Below, piece by piece: positions 32,008 through 40,713 of a stretch of DNA of 64,000 nt. The notes below the pieces were generated by a model that was given only the letters and a program-made list of their open reading frames with translations, was not told the DNA's origin and made no database searches. The stretch is from assembly GCA_026702755.1 (NCBI GenBank), contig JAPPBX010000061.1, positions 57,508 to 121,507 of the forward strand. Reading direction: 5' to 3'. Origin of the DNA: Candidatus Poribacteria bacterium (lineage in GTDB: Bacteria > Poribacteria > WGA-4E > WGA-3G). A program made the position numbers and the translations under genes. Numbering within the stretch: the stretch's first letter is position 1; every line of letters begins with the position of its first letter.

Positions 32008-33015
32008 ATGCAGTTAGCATCTCCTATCTTTCTCAGTTTACTTATTGTAGTACCTCTGCTAATAATCGCTTTGCGGCGGCTGCACAGACAGGTAATTCGC
32101 TTCTCTGACTTCAAACGCGGGTTCTTAGCAGGAATTCAAGACATGCAGCAAACTTTTTCGATTAAAGCGTTGCCAATACTGAAAGTAGCGAGATTCATCG
32201 TGATTACGCTTCTCATCGTCACGCTTGCTCGTCCACAACTCTCTCAAAGCCGTGAACATAGATTAGCAGCAGGTATTGATATCCTCTTAGTTCTTGACAT
32301 CTCCGAGAGTATGCGGGCGGAAGATTTTGAGGGAATGAACCGCATCCAAACCGCTAAATCGGTTGTCAATGCCATGCTTGAAAAAAGACTGACCCACAGC
32401 GAAAATGATCGCATCGGCTTAGTTGTTTTCGCCGGTGAAAGTTTCACACTCTGTCCTCTGACATTGGATTATCAGGTGTTAGCAGAATTGCTCGGCGATG
32501 TAGAGATCGGTCAACTTGAGGACGGCACGGCTATCGGGGATGCACTTGCGACCGCTACCCAACGCTTACGTGCCTCGGAATCGAAAACCAAGATTGTCAT
32601 CCTGTTGACCGATGGTGAAAACAACGCTGGCAGTATCAATCCAGGAGCAGCAGCGTCTCTCGCACAATCCTTCGGGATCAAGGTCTATACCATCGGTATG
32701 GGAAAAGAGGGCGGTGCGCGTATCCCCTATGCAGACATGACATTCGGCAAACGCTACCGTGAGGTTCTCACCTATCTTGACGAGGATACTCTAAAGCAGA
32801 TTGCCCAGACGACAGAAGGACGCTACTTTCGCGCTATAGACACACAATCACTGAAGCAGATCTATGCGGAAATCGACCGTTTTGAAAAGACAGAATTTAA
32901 GACCTTCAACACTGTTACCCACAAAGAGTTGGCAACATATTTCTTGATACCCGCAGTGCTACTGTTGGGAATCGAGATTCTATTGAGCAACACAGTACTA
33001 CGAAAAATCCCATAA
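32008..33015 (+). CDS. BatA-like von Willebrand factor A membrane protein
   Basis: 335 residues with a first membrane helix at about 7-24 and another near 57-75, then a VWA domain with a complete MIDAS: ILLVLDISESMRAEDF (D-x-S-x-S), threonine in DGTAIGDAL and VILLTDGENN (D). A last helix lies near 312-330. This is the layout of BatA/BatB proteins, which in many genomes accompany MoxR ATPases and DUF58 proteins in stress-related operons; those partners are not next to it here. It is probably a metal-dependent adhesion or assembly protein in the inner membrane facing the periplasm. Confidence 0.85.
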   Translation: MQLASPIFLSLLIVVPLLIIALRRLHRQVIRFSDFKRGFLAGIQDMQQTFSIKALPILKVARFIVITLLIVTLARPQLSQSREHRLAAGIDILLVLDISESMRAEDFEGMNRIQTAKSVVNAMLEKRLTHSENDRIGLVVFAGESFTLCPLTLDYQVLAELLGDVEIGQLEDGTAIGDALATATQRLRASESKTKIVILLTDGENNAGSINPGAAASLAQSFGIKVYTIGMGKEGGARIPYADMTFGKRYREVLTYLDEDTLKQIAQTTEGRYFRAIDTQSLKQIYAEIDRFEKTEFKTFNTVTHKELATYFLIPAVLLLGIEILLSNTVLRKIP

Positions 33016-33031
33016 AAAGTAGGAGATGAAA

Positions 33032-33793
33032 ATGGAAAATATTATCGCGTGCAACTTAGGAAGCTACCGACAGTTTCGTGACGGAGCGTATTCGCACTTG
33101 GCAGAAATCGGTTTGACAAACGTAGAAATTGGTGTCCCTACCGCTGACTCTGTTGATGCTCTCTGTGCAGAATTGGACACACATGGACTCACTGCTACCA
33201 GTCTGCTCGGCAGTTGCGATGTTCAGTCCGAAACAGTCGTTTCAGATTTTCAGACGACCTTAGAAATTGCTGCCGAGATGGATGTGAAAATTATCTTTGT
33301 CAGCGTCCACGCTGGCGACGCGGATCGGAACGCCGTATATGACCGGCTCCGCGCCATTGGTGAAAATGCTGCACCAGCAGGCATTAAAGTATGCTTAGAA
33401 ACGCACCCAGATCTGATACACAATGGCGACATCGCACTTGAAACGATGCAAGCCGTGAATCATCCGAATATCTGTGTCAATTTCGATACCGGCAACGTCT
33501 ATTACTACAATCACAATGTGACGGCTGTTACGGAAGTCCAGAAAGTCATCGGGCATGTTGGTGCTGTCCACCTTAAGGATACAAATGGCGGTTATCGAAC
33601 GTGGAATTTCCCCGCGCTCGGTGAGGGTGTTGTCGATTTCAAAGCCGTATTCCAGACGTTGAACGAGGCAGGCTTTTACGGTCCCTTCACCATGGAATTA
33701 GAGGGTGTTGAGGGCGAAAACCTTGACGAAGCAGGTGCCAAGGCGCGGGTGGCAGATTCACTTCAACACCTGAAAGATATCGGAGTTCTTTAA
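33032..33793 (+). CDS. Sugar phosphate isomerase/epimerase (TIM barrel)
   Basis: 253 residues of the xylose-isomerase-like AP-endonuclease fold. The N-terminus is IIACNLGSYRQFRDGAYSHLAEIGLTNVEIGVPTAD, and metal-binding residues are expected in KVCLETHPDLI (E), INFDTGNV-like VNFDTGNVYYYNH (D) and AVHLKDTNGG (H). It is probably an isomerase or epimerase acting on a sugar or inositol derivative. AGGAG sits so close to the first ATG (33026) that the second ATG at 33032 is the better start. It opens a short carbohydrate cluster with a cupin, an aldo-keto reductase and an SDR. Confidence 0.83.
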   Translation: MENIIACNLGSYRQFRDGAYSHLAEIGLTNVEIGVPTADSVDALCAELDTHGLTATSLLGSCDVQSETVVSDFQTTLEIAAEMDVKIIFVSVHAGDADRNAVYDRLRAIGENAAPAGIKVCLETHPDLIHNGDIALETMQAVNHPNICVNFDTGNVYYYNHNVTAVTEVQKVIGHVGAVHLKDTNGGYRTWNFPALGEGVVDFKAVFQTLNEAGFYGPFTMELEGVEGENLDEAGAKARVADSLQHLKDIGVL

Positions 33794-33905
33794 TTTACCT
33801 TGCGGTTCGGTGAGCAGGGTTTAGATTTTGACGCGCCTTTCCGTAGAACCGTCCTCCATTACATTACGGACTACGTTTTCTTTAGTATAAAAAGGGAGAA
33901 ACAAC

Positions 33906-34280
33906 ATGGATACAAATCTTTGTGTTATCCGATTGAGTGAAGGGGAGCGCGTTGGCGAGGTCCTCGGAAAAGTCTTGGATACCCCAGATATGACGACAAT
34001 CGGGGCTTTCGCCGTTTCCAAAGAAAATCCGACTGAACTTCACTACCACGATTTCGACGAGTATTGGTATTTTACAGAAGGCGCAACCACAGTGACGCTC
34101 CGAACGGCTGAAGGGCAGTCTGAATCCTATCGTATCGGTCCCGGGGATTTAGTTGTTACGCCTAAAGGTGTCGAACATGGACATACCCCCGACGACGTGG
34201 TTAAAGGGGTGCAGTGGGTGAGCGTGATACCCCCTGATGCACGCCGTGGGCATTTGCACCGAGAATTCACATCGGTATAA
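33906..34280 (+). CDS. Small cupin protein
   Basis: 124 residues with a single conserved cupin barrel. The metal-binding cluster is visible: ELHYHDFDEYWYFTEG (H-x-H...E, about residues 43-57) and the second motif GDLVVTPKGVEHGHTPD (His near residue 93). A single cupin of this size may be a sugar isomerase, oxygenase or binding protein; the exact reaction cannot be told. It sits in the carbohydrate cluster. The upstream 112-base gap has no clear promoter, so it may be read from the gene before. Confidence 0.82.
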   Translation: MDTNLCVIRLSEGERVGEVLGKVLDTPDMTTIGAFAVSKENPTELHYHDFDEYWYFTEGATTVTLRTAEGQSESYRIGPGDLVVTPKGVEHGHTPDDVVKGVQWVSVIPPDARRGHLHREFTSV

Positions 34281-34324
34281 AGTTATAGGCATATCTCGTT
34301 GTGCCGTAACACGGATAGGAGAAA

Positions 34325-34633
34325 ATGAATACAACAATCCTTACCAAACGCGAGATTAAACAAACGCTTCTCAACCATCAGAATACGCTGCAAACCTACG
34401 GTGTAAAACGGCTTGGGCTTTTCGGATCCTATGTTAAAGACACTGCTCATGACGAGAGTGACATTGATCTGCTTGTAGAACTTGAGGAAGTGTCATTTGA
34501 TCGATATATGGAGCTCCGTATTTTTCTCGAGGACCTATTTCAAAAGAAGATTGACCTCGTCATCGCTGATTCACTCAAACCACGCTTGCGACCACGTATC
34601 GAAAAGGAAGTTGAATATGTCGCAGGACTCTGA
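34325..34633 (+). CDS. MNT-type minimal nucleotidyltransferase
   Basis: 102 residues with the nucleotidyltransferase signature LGLFGSYVKDTAHDESDIDLLVELEE (G-S-x(n)-S-D-[IV]-D, about residues 35-60). The polymerase-beta-like fold of this size is typical of MNT antitoxins, which usually pair with a HEPN RNase toxin and neutralise it by AMPylation. No HEPN gene follows here: the aldo-keto reductase starts 36 bases later. It may therefore be an orphan half of a toxin-antitoxin system or have another role. Confidence 0.83.
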   Translation: MNTTILTKREIKQTLLNHQNTLQTYGVKRLGLFGSYVKDTAHDESDIDLLVELEEVSFDRYMELRIFLEDLFQKKIDLVIADSLKPRLRPRIEKEVEYVAGL

Positions 34634-34669
34634 CATCTATAGCGCACGCTTATTAAGAAAGGCGAAATT

Positions 34670-35575
34670 ATGTCAACACAAACACATCCGTTGCCGTTGC
34701 GACGCTTGGGACGAACAGAATTAGAAGTTACATGCCTCGGTATGGGCGGCGCGGGACTCGGCAGAGGCGATGTCACCGACGATGAAGCCATCGAGGCGGT
34801 GCACCGAGCGATTGATTTAGGAATCAATTATCTGGACACCGCGCCCCTCTATGGCGAAAGTGAAAGACGCGTAGGATTAGCACTCGCCAACGGTTGGCGT
34901 GAGAAGATTTATCTTGCCACGAAAACAGGCACACATCCCGAATGGCGCGGCGACTTTAGCGGTCCCGGCACCCGCCGTAGCGTTGAAAATAGTCTACGTC
35001 TGTTAGGGACAGATTACCTTGATGTCTGCTTAGTGCATGATCCAGATAGCATGGACCCCGTTGTCGCGAAAGGCGGTGCGCTGGATGAACTCCAACGAAT
35101 GCGCGAGGAAGGACTGATTAAGTTCATCGGCCTTGGGGTTCGGCAACACGAATTCCATAAAATCGCCATTGAAACGGGAGTCGTCGATGTGATTCTAACG
35201 TATTTGGATTACACACTCCTGAGTCAAACCGCAAACGAGTGGTTAATACCGCTTGCTGCTGAAAACGACATCGGAATTATTAACGGAAGTCCCATTGCAA
35301 TGGGACTGCTTTCAGGGCTTGAGCCAGATGTGTTAACCAGCAACCCACATTTAGGTACATCTGACGCCGAAAGAGCACATCAAATCTGGCAGTGGGCAAA
35401 TGATAACAACCAGAATGTACTGAATCTTGCCATTCAATTCTGTTTCGGGCAACCCCGCATCGCAATGAGCCTGACCGGTTCCAAGAATGCAACAGAAGTA
35501 GAACAGAATTTCGCCGCCGCTACGACACCAGTTCCCGACGATGTATGGGAACAATTAACCGCAAGGAAAATTTAA
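34670..35575 (+). CDS. Aldo/keto reductase
   Basis: 301 residues, the (beta/alpha)8 aldo-keto reductase fold. Catalytic residues are seen as D in INYLDTAPLYGESERRVG (with Tyr in the same segment), Lys in KIYLATKTG and His in YLDVCLVHDPDSMD. The NADPH-binding end is QPRIAMSLTGSKNATEVEQN. The close style suggests the L-fucose/D-threo-aldose dehydrogenase branch, which would fit sugar catabolism in this cluster. An AAAGG site lies before the ATG. Confidence 0.9.
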   Translation: MSTQTHPLPLRRLGRTELEVTCLGMGGAGLGRGDVTDDEAIEAVHRAIDLGINYLDTAPLYGESERRVGLALANGWREKIYLATKTGTHPEWRGDFSGPGTRRSVENSLRLLGTDYLDVCLVHDPDSMDPVVAKGGALDELQRMREEGLIKFIGLGVRQHEFHKIAIETGVVDVILTYLDYTLLSQTANEWLIPLAAENDIGIINGSPIAMGLLSGLEPDVLTSNPHLGTSDAERAHQIWQWANDNNQNVLNLAIQFCFGQPRIAMSLTGSKNATEVEQNFAAATTPVPDDVWEQLTARKI

Positions 35576-35578
35576 AAA

Positions 35579-36331
35579 ATGAGATTTCAGGGAAGAATCG
35601 CATTGGTAACCGGCGGAAGCCGTGGCATTGGAAAGGCAACCGCGCTAAAACTCGCTGGTGAGGGTGCGACTGTTGCCGTCCACTACTCCCGCGCGGCGGC
35701 GAAAGCGGAAGAGGTTTGCGAGCAGATTCGCGGAAACCTGGGGCAGGAAGCGATACCTGTCCAAGCCGACATTGCCGATAGAGATGCCGTGAACAGAATG
35801 GTCGCAACGGTGACGGAAAAACTCGGGGCGATTGAACTGCTGGTAAACAACGCTGGAGATGTCGGGGATATGACGTTTGACGAACTCACACCTGAACACT
35901 GGGATCGGATTGTTGCAATCAACCTGACAGGTCCCTTCAACGTGTTGTGGGCAGTCAAACCGGGAATGATTGAGAGGCAGTTTGGACGTATCGTCAATGT
36001 ATCGTCGATTGCTGCGCTGGCAGTCCGTCCAAATCAATTGCCCTACGCAGCAGCGAAAGCAGGAGTGATTTCCCTGACAAAATCGTGCTGCGGACCGCTT
36101 GCGCCGCACAACATCCGTATTAATTCGGTTGCCCCCGGGGCGATTGCGACAGACATGTTAGGTGAAGTCTCGCCAGAAATGGCAGAGCAGCTGCGTTCTA
36201 CGACACCACTCGGCAGGTTTGGTGAGCCGAAAGAGATGGCAGACGTAATAGCGTTCCTCTTAAGCGAGGAATCCAGTTATATGACGGGTTCGACTGTTAT
36301 AGCGAGTGGTGGACGTATCCTCATTCCGTAA
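35579..36331 (+). CDS. Short-chain dehydrogenase/reductase (FabG-like)
   Basis: 250 residues with a classical SDR pattern: cofactor motif VTGGSRGIGKATALKL (TGxxxGxG), LLVNNAGDVG (NNAG), the catalytic Ser in VNVSSIAAL and YAAAKAG (Y-x-x-x-K), and a C-terminal TGSTVIASGG. Members oxidise or reduce sugars, sterols or 3-oxoacyl groups; context (sugar isomerase, aldo-keto reductase) suggests carbohydrate work. It starts 3 bases after the aldo-keto reductase and its end overlaps the convergent gene at 36321 by 11 bases. Confidence 0.92.
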   Translation: MRFQGRIALVTGGSRGIGKATALKLAGEGATVAVHYSRAAAKAEEVCEQIRGNLGQEAIPVQADIADRDAVNRMVATVTEKLGAIELLVNNAGDVGDMTFDELTPEHWDRIVAINLTGPFNVLWAVKPGMIERQFGRIVNVSSIAALAVRPNQLPYAAAKAGVISLTKSCCGPLAPHNIRINSVAPGAIATDMLGEVSPEMAEQLRSTTPLGRFGEPKEMADVIAFLLSEESSYMTGSTVIASGGRILIP

Positions 36332-37628
36332 GCGCGAGTTCCGTCTTACCAATTTCCAAGTCAAAGGCGACAAACGTTTGCTTACCTTCACAGAGAAACG
36401 TATCGCACTGAAAATCGCGGCGGGAATGAACTTCACGTAGATCCCACCCGTTGACCTGAACATGGCGGACTGGGGCATCAATAGCCAGCGTGAAGTTTGC
36501 TGTTGGGAATTGGGTGGAAAGGTTAACCTCTTGCACAACCCCCCTACCCCCCTTATCAGGTGGGAAACCAGAAGAATCTCGTTCCAAAACTGTTAGGTCG
36601 GTGAGTTCGCGCGCCATCCAATAGTGTCCAATTTCCGAAGTTTTCATCCAGAGCGTCTTCGTGCCATCCGGATCATAATTGTCGAGTCGCGCTTTGACAG
36701 TCTTCAGAATCTCAAACCCACATTTCTCACCGTTGAAATAGAACCCGGGCCAATGCCCGACGAGAACACACGGGAGTTCCTTTTCAAGAATCGGCGGCAA
36801 GCGACCACCTTGTCCATCCTCTGTAATAAATCGATCGGCATCTCCTAAATCGTATCCCGTCCAGCCACCGAACCAGTCTCCAGCACATGCGACAATACTG
36901 GCAATCGCTATGCCGTTCTCCTTTTCAGCATACCAGATAGGCACATCGGGAAGTTCATCGTGTTTGAGCCAGAGGAAATAGAAGGGGCGCGGGTTGTTAT
37001 TGACATGTTGAGAGGCTGTTAGTACCGCCTTCGCATACGCTGCCTCTTGGCGTTTTCCAAAGGCACCAGGACTCGTCACGCCTTCACACGGAATGCCAAC
37101 GTTATCAAGTATTTCCATCGCTGCGATGATGTAGTCCGTGAGCCTATTATCAGTAGGCGGATTCACCCATTCCACCTGCTCCCATTCCTCTGTAAGCGCG
37201 AATGTGTCCAGATCAACGACAGCGGTATGGGTGAGCATCTCCGGTGTCAAATCAAAACTGGGCCAGATAAGCTCCCGGTAAACGCGCATCCATGCCTGAT
37301 ATTCCAATGTCGGGAAATTGGGAAACCCTTCATCGACGCGCCCCACTCCTGCAGGATACGGAATAAGGCTGAATTTACCCTTCACGCCGTTCTCCCAACA
37401 CCATTCTGCCCACTCCGCTGCAAAATCCGCGGGGATTGTTGGTGGTATTTTTTTCAGTTGCGTGGCGTTACCTTCCCAACGGTCAGGTGGAACACCCGGT
37501 TGATGCCGTGCCTTCCATGCGTGCCGTTGCTGTATCCAGTAGTAGGTAAGATTAATCACTGGACACGAATCGTCAACAATAAGAGAAAGCGGGGTTCTTA
37601 ACAATGGGTTGCAAATAGTGATGTTCAT
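36321..37628 (-). CDS. Hypothetical protein, possible deacetylase-like fold
   Basis: 435 residues without a named domain I can be sure of. N-terminal TPLSLIVDDSCPVINLTYYW, then WCWENGVKGKFSLIPYPAGVG and LTHTAVVDLDTFAL resemble the barrel strands and DD pair of polysaccharide-deacetylase-like carbohydrate enzymes, but catalytic residues are not proven. Near residue 358 is a short Gly/Pro-rich stretch (SGFPPDKGGRGVVQEV) encoded by a G-run DNA segment (36539-36563) that looks inserted. There is no signal peptide. Its stop overlaps the SDR gene's end. Confidence 0.6.
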   Translation of the reverse strand: MNITICNPLLRTPLSLIVDDSCPVINLTYYWIQQRHAWKARHQPGVPPDRWEGNATQLKKIPPTIPADFAAEWAEWCWENGVKGKFSLIPYPAGVGRVDEGFPNFPTLEYQAWMRVYRELIWPSFDLTPEMLTHTAVVDLDTFALTEEWEQVEWVNPPTDNRLTDYIIAAMEILDNVGIPCEGVTSPGAFGKRQEAAYAKAVLTASQHVNNNPRPFYFLWLKHDELPDVPIWYAEKENGIAIASIVACAGDWFGGWTGYDLGDADRFITEDGQGGRLPPILEKELPCVLVGHWPGFYFNGEKCGFEILKTVKARLDNYDPDGTKTLWMKTSEIGHYWMARELTDLTVLERDSSGFPPDKGGRGVVQEVNLSTQFPTANFTLAIDAPVRHVQVNGWDLREVHSRRDFQCDTFLCEGKQTFVAFDLEIGKTELALTE

Positions 37629-37670
37629 AATAATACGTACTCATCAGGATGGCACGATAGTGTATCTTTT

Positions 37671-37791
37671 AGGGCTTACGCAAAATCCCTTCCTTTCCTG
37701 CAGAATCGGAAGATTGGAAGGGTGGAAGTATGGATGCGGGTTCCGTCCTTCCCTGCCTTCCATCCGAATATTCGCTTTCTGCGTAAGTCCT
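37671..37791. mobile_element. MITE-like element, family B
   Basis: 121 bases ending in AGGGCTTACGCAAAA on the left and TTTCTGCGTAAGTCCT on the right; the inverted terminal repeats agree at 13 of 15 positions. The interior holds GGAAG-type repeats (GGAAGATTGGAAGGGTGGAAG and their complement) like those at 9886-9968. No ORF. Short elements with CTTACGCA ends are known in cyanobacteria. An isolated end (TGCGTAAGCCCT) lies at 41421-41432. Confidence 0.65.
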
Positions 37792-37808
37792 GTCTTTAAA
37801 AGTACCCA

Positions 37809-38582
37809 CTAAGACGAAATCTCTTGGAGGCAACTTCTGATATAAGGCACATCATCCACCCACAAACTATCAACACCACCGGATTTCTGCGGCGAGACCG
37901 CCCAAGCGACATCCTTTGCTGTCTGAATAAACCCAGCCTCCACGACAATCCCATTCTCACGAAGTTGCTTGATTTGCCGCGTAACAGCGCGTGTGAAAGT
38001 GTTATAGAGTCCGAAGTGGTTAATACCACTCCACCCTAAGATGATGCGGTTTGCGTCAATAGCAGCGGCAGCCTTGAGGAAATTTGCCATCGGATTGATG
38101 AGAATCGCGCTCGTCTGTAACTTCGGTTCTAAACGCTTGGCATCCACAAGCAGATGCTTTCGGAGGTAGAAAGTAAGAATGCTAACGAGGTGAACAACCT
38201 CGAAATGGTGGATCCGTTCTATAATGATAGGAAGTAGTTCGGGAACATCTGACTTCGGTTCAACGAAACACGGCATCTGATTTTCGCGTGTAAATCGGAG
38301 GGCATCATCAAGGTGTGCAACGGGTTCGTCAGAGGTTTCCATTGTCAGCTGCTGTACCTCTTTCCAAGTGAGTTGACTGAGTGGTATTGTACATCCGGTG
38401 GCTTCTCGAATGTTGTACTGGTTGAAACCTACGTGAATTAGCACAGGTTGCTTGTCCTGGGTGAGACAGACATCAAACTCATAACCATCGGCACCGTCTG
38501 CTAATGCTTGCTTGAAAGAGGTAAGCGTATTTTCCGGTGCACGCCCCATGCCGCCTCGATGTGCCAAGAGTTGAATTTTCAT
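37809..38582 (-). CDS. Glycerophosphodiester phosphodiesterase
   Basis: About 257 residues from MKIQLLAHRGGMGRAPENTLTSF, which holds the GDPD active-site HRG and the E-N-T pair. GADGYEFDVCLTQDKQPVLIHVG follows with the metal ligands E and D and the general-acid His. The protein should hydrolyse glycerophosphodiesters from phospholipids to glycerol-3-phosphate and alcohols. An earlier ATG (38606) is possible, but the family N-terminus favours this one. There is no signal peptide, so it is cytoplasmic. It ends just after the family B repeat element. Confidence 0.9.
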   Translation of the reverse strand: MKIQLLAHRGGMGRAPENTLTSFKQALADGADGYEFDVCLTQDKQPVLIHVGFNQYNIREATGCTIPLSQLTWKEVQQLTMETSDEPVAHLDDALRFTRENQMPCFVEPKSDVPELLPIIIERIHHFEVVHLVSILTFYLRKHLLVDAKRLEPKLQTSAILINPMANFLKAAAAIDANRIILGWSGINHFGLYNTFTRAVTRQIKQLRENGIVVEAGFIQTAKDVAWAVSPQKSGGVDSLWVDDVPYIRSCLQEISS

Positions 38583-38651
38583 AACGCATTGCTCAATTAC
38601 TGTCAATTACCGGTGGATATTTCCCGATAGCCCGTAATGCCATTCTCATAT

Positions 38652-39077
38652 TCAGAAGACATCGTTCCCCGCCCTTAATTCAAACTCCGCGATAATATCT
38701 TCGGCTGGTTTTCCCCAACGATGCACCAAAATAGCAATCCCTTCAAGACGTTTGGTGTTCAGAATTGTCAACCGGTTTACAAGTTCTTGATACTCTGACA
38801 ACTCCGTATCACTCAAAGTTTCATCTTCACGTTTGCATCGCAACTGCCAATACCGCCGATTCTCTTTTTTAGGCAATAGTAAATTTGCCCGTATAGATGC
38901 TAACACCTCGGCATCCGAGGCTTCAGGATCAACATCCTCACCTACTTCTGCTTCTTGCTGTCGTTGCCATTCTACAAATTTTTGAGTGAATTCATCCAAT
39001 TCGACCGGCGATAATTGTTTAACACCACTCAGCAAATGTTCTACTTTTAGTTCCGTTGGATTCTCAATACTTGCCAT
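38652..39077 (-). CDS. Hypothetical protein
   Basis: About 141 residues from MASIENPTELKVEHLLSGVKQLSPVELDEF, with GGAGGAATAGTG immediately before this ATG, which is why the longer reading is rejected. It has helical segments with many charged residues (VEWQRQQEAEVGEDVDPEAS, EDETLSDTELSEYQELVNRLTILNTKRLEGIAILVHRW). The end, GKPAEDIIAEFELRAG, resembles small soluble regulators seen in cyanobacterial and similar genomes. No domain was identified. It stands alone between the epimerase pair and GDPD. Confidence 0.6.
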   Translation of the reverse strand: MASIENPTELKVEHLLSGVKQLSPVELDEFTQKFVEWQRQQEAEVGEDVDPEASDAEVLASIRANLLLPKKENRRYWQLRCKREDETLSDTELSEYQELVNRLTILNTKRLEGIAILVHRWGKPAEDIIAEFELRAGNDVF

Positions 39078-39126
39078 CACTATTCCTCCTGCAAACATTT
39101 GATAAGCATTGTGTGCACAACCCAAT

Positions 39127-39852
39127 TCAAGCCTTCTTATGCCACATCTGCTCAAAGTTATCCTGCGGGGCAAAACCTAAGATGCGTTTCGTTTTGACAT
39201 TCGAGAACTGCTGATGCGGCAGATCTGCAAAGATATTGAAAATCTCACAGCGGGACGGAAGTGCTTCCAGATCAATTTCCAAGCCGAGTCGGAACGCTTC
39301 ACCCGCGTCCCGCCAACTGACAGAGAAGGGATTGAGATCTGTGCCTTCCGCTTGGTCCTCGTGCTCCCGGAAACTGAGGAACAGGTAACAAAGCACATAG
39401 ATGTCGTAATGCTCAGTGAAGACTTTACAAATTTCCTGTCCGAGTCCCTTCGTCAACGGATAGAGCCCGGTGCTTGTGTGCGGTGGAACATCAGGGTTAA
39501 TTTCGTAATCGTAGGTGGTATAATCATCTCCTTGGATGGTGAAATGCGGTCCGGTGTTGATGACCCTGCGGATACCGTGTTCCACAGCGGCGCGCATCGT
39601 ATTATAACACCCACGCGTGCTGACATCAAAAGCTAACTGCCTATCGTGCCGAAGCACAGAGCAGTTGAGGATTGCGTCCATTCCCTCAGCAGCGCGCATG
39701 ACCTGATCCAACGAACCGACATCAATATGCATCGATTCGTGCTTCGTCTCAAGGTCGTTGATGTCTGTGACCCGCAAAGTATAGTAAGGTTCCAATGCTT
39801 TGACGACATGCGGTCCGAGGTAGCCGTTACCGCCTAAAATGAGAACTTTCAT
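39127..39852 (-). CDS. NAD-dependent epimerase/dehydratase
   Basis: About 241 residues with the Rossmann motif MKVLILGGNGYLGPHVVKAL (GxxGxxG) at the start. The expected Y-x-x-x-K is less clear: GLYPLTKGLGQEICK (Y-P-L-T-K) near residue 145 fits the catalytic pair. It belongs to the extended SDR family acting on nucleotide-sugars or sugar derivatives. GGAGG lies about 15 bases before the ATG. It follows a related gene (39905) and is probably its paralogue in the same operon. Confidence 0.85.
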   Translation of the reverse strand: MKVLILGGNGYLGPHVVKALEPYYTLRVTDINDLETKHESMHIDVGSLDQVMRAAEGMDAILNCSVLRHDRQLAFDVSTRGCYNTMRAAVEHGIRRVINTGPHFTIQGDDYTTYDYEINPDVPPHTSTGLYPLTKGLGQEICKVFTEHYDIYVLCYLFLSFREHEDQAEGTDLNPFSVSWRDAGEAFRLGLEIDLEALPSRCEIFNIFADLPHQQFSNVKTKRILGFAPQDNFEQMWHKKA

Positions 39853-39888
39853 TTTTTTAATTATAGCCTCCTTGAAAAACGTCGCGAT

Positions 39889-39911
39889 TCGGAGGGGACG
39901 CCCCCTACCGA
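39889..39911. repeat. Short GC hairpin after the first epimerase
   Basis: TCGGAGGGG, a 3-base loop ACG, and CCCCCTACCGA form a near-perfect stem overlapping the stop codon (39905-39907) of the upstream epimerase. It sits just before the ribosome-binding site of the next gene and may tune the ratio of the two enzymes. Confidence 0.45.
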
Positions 39912-40615
39912 GGTGATGGTACAAATTGCGGTTCAAATTTCAGATGCCCCTTGGCTTTCCCAATCAAGAAACGGGAACCCGGAAATTCTGACTGGACATG
40001 AAAAATTCGCCACGGTGAGGGCGATTCAAGCGCGCCTTGAAACGCAGCGACAGCATCGTTCATCTCAAGCCACATCGAATCAAACTCAGCGGTGGCAGCA
40101 GCATCAGCAGTAATGAGATTACCGAGGCGAAGGCATGTTACGTTGATTTTACCTTCGCGACCGAACTCTCTACACGTGAACTCACCGAGATGCTTTGAAA
40201 GCACAAAACTATCAACAGAGGGACGGGGTCGCCAACTCTCCGTAACCGTCCAGTCTTCACCGTGCTGCTCGAAGAGGCGGAGCGTGCTTGCGTAAATGAC
40301 GTGTTTTACACCTTCCTCGGATGCCGCCATCAGTAGGTTATAAGTGCAGCGCGTCTGATAATCAATAGCGTAATTATCGGGTTGGTCAGCTTCAGCAAGA
40401 AGGGTAGGCGGGACCTCGGCGATGTGGATAATCGTATCCATGCCGCGCACCAGTTCGTTGGTCTCCTCCCCGTGCCCAAGTTCGCTTTGTACAAACGTTC
40501 CTTCAACATTTTCAACGGGGTGCAATTCCGTTAAGCGGAGCGTATGCGTTTCCGACAACGCTGCTGCCACGTTGCGCGCCAGTTCAGAACCAGCGGAGGT
40601 AATTAAGATATTCAT
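39905..40615 (-). CDS. NAD-dependent epimerase/dehydratase, upstream copy
   Basis: 236 residues of the extended SDR/NmrA-like type, starting MNILITSAGSELARNVAAALSETHTLRL, where the usual GxxGxxG is present in divergent form. Further: VRGMDTIIHIAEVP, HVIYASTLRLFEQHG and FVLSKHLGEFTCREF (S-K in place of the Y-x-x-x-K motif). This divergence could mean altered chemistry or a binding role. It precedes the other epimerase by 52 bases on the same strand, so they are probably cotranscribed. Confidence 0.8.
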   Translation of the reverse strand: MNILITSAGSELARNVAAALSETHTLRLTELHPVENVEGTFVQSELGHGEETNELVRGMDTIIHIAEVPPTLLAEADQPDNYAIDYQTRCTYNLLMAASEEGVKHVIYASTLRLFEQHGEDWTVTESWRPRPSVDSFVLSKHLGEFTCREFGREGKINVTCLRLGNLITADAAATAEFDSMWLEMNDAVAAFQGALESPSPWRIFHVQSEFPGSRFLIGKAKGHLKFEPQFVPSPR

Positions 40616-40713
40616 TTTTCAATTATTCCTTGCGGTTAAACAGTGTAGGTTTTAACTTTAGTATGCCTTTCTTATATCCGCTCTTCATTTCATTGCAAGC
40701 TACGCATTTTGTT

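Noticed and set aside
33794..33905. Riboswitch upstream of the cupin gene
   Set aside because: No conserved core of any class I know is visible; only weak pairing.
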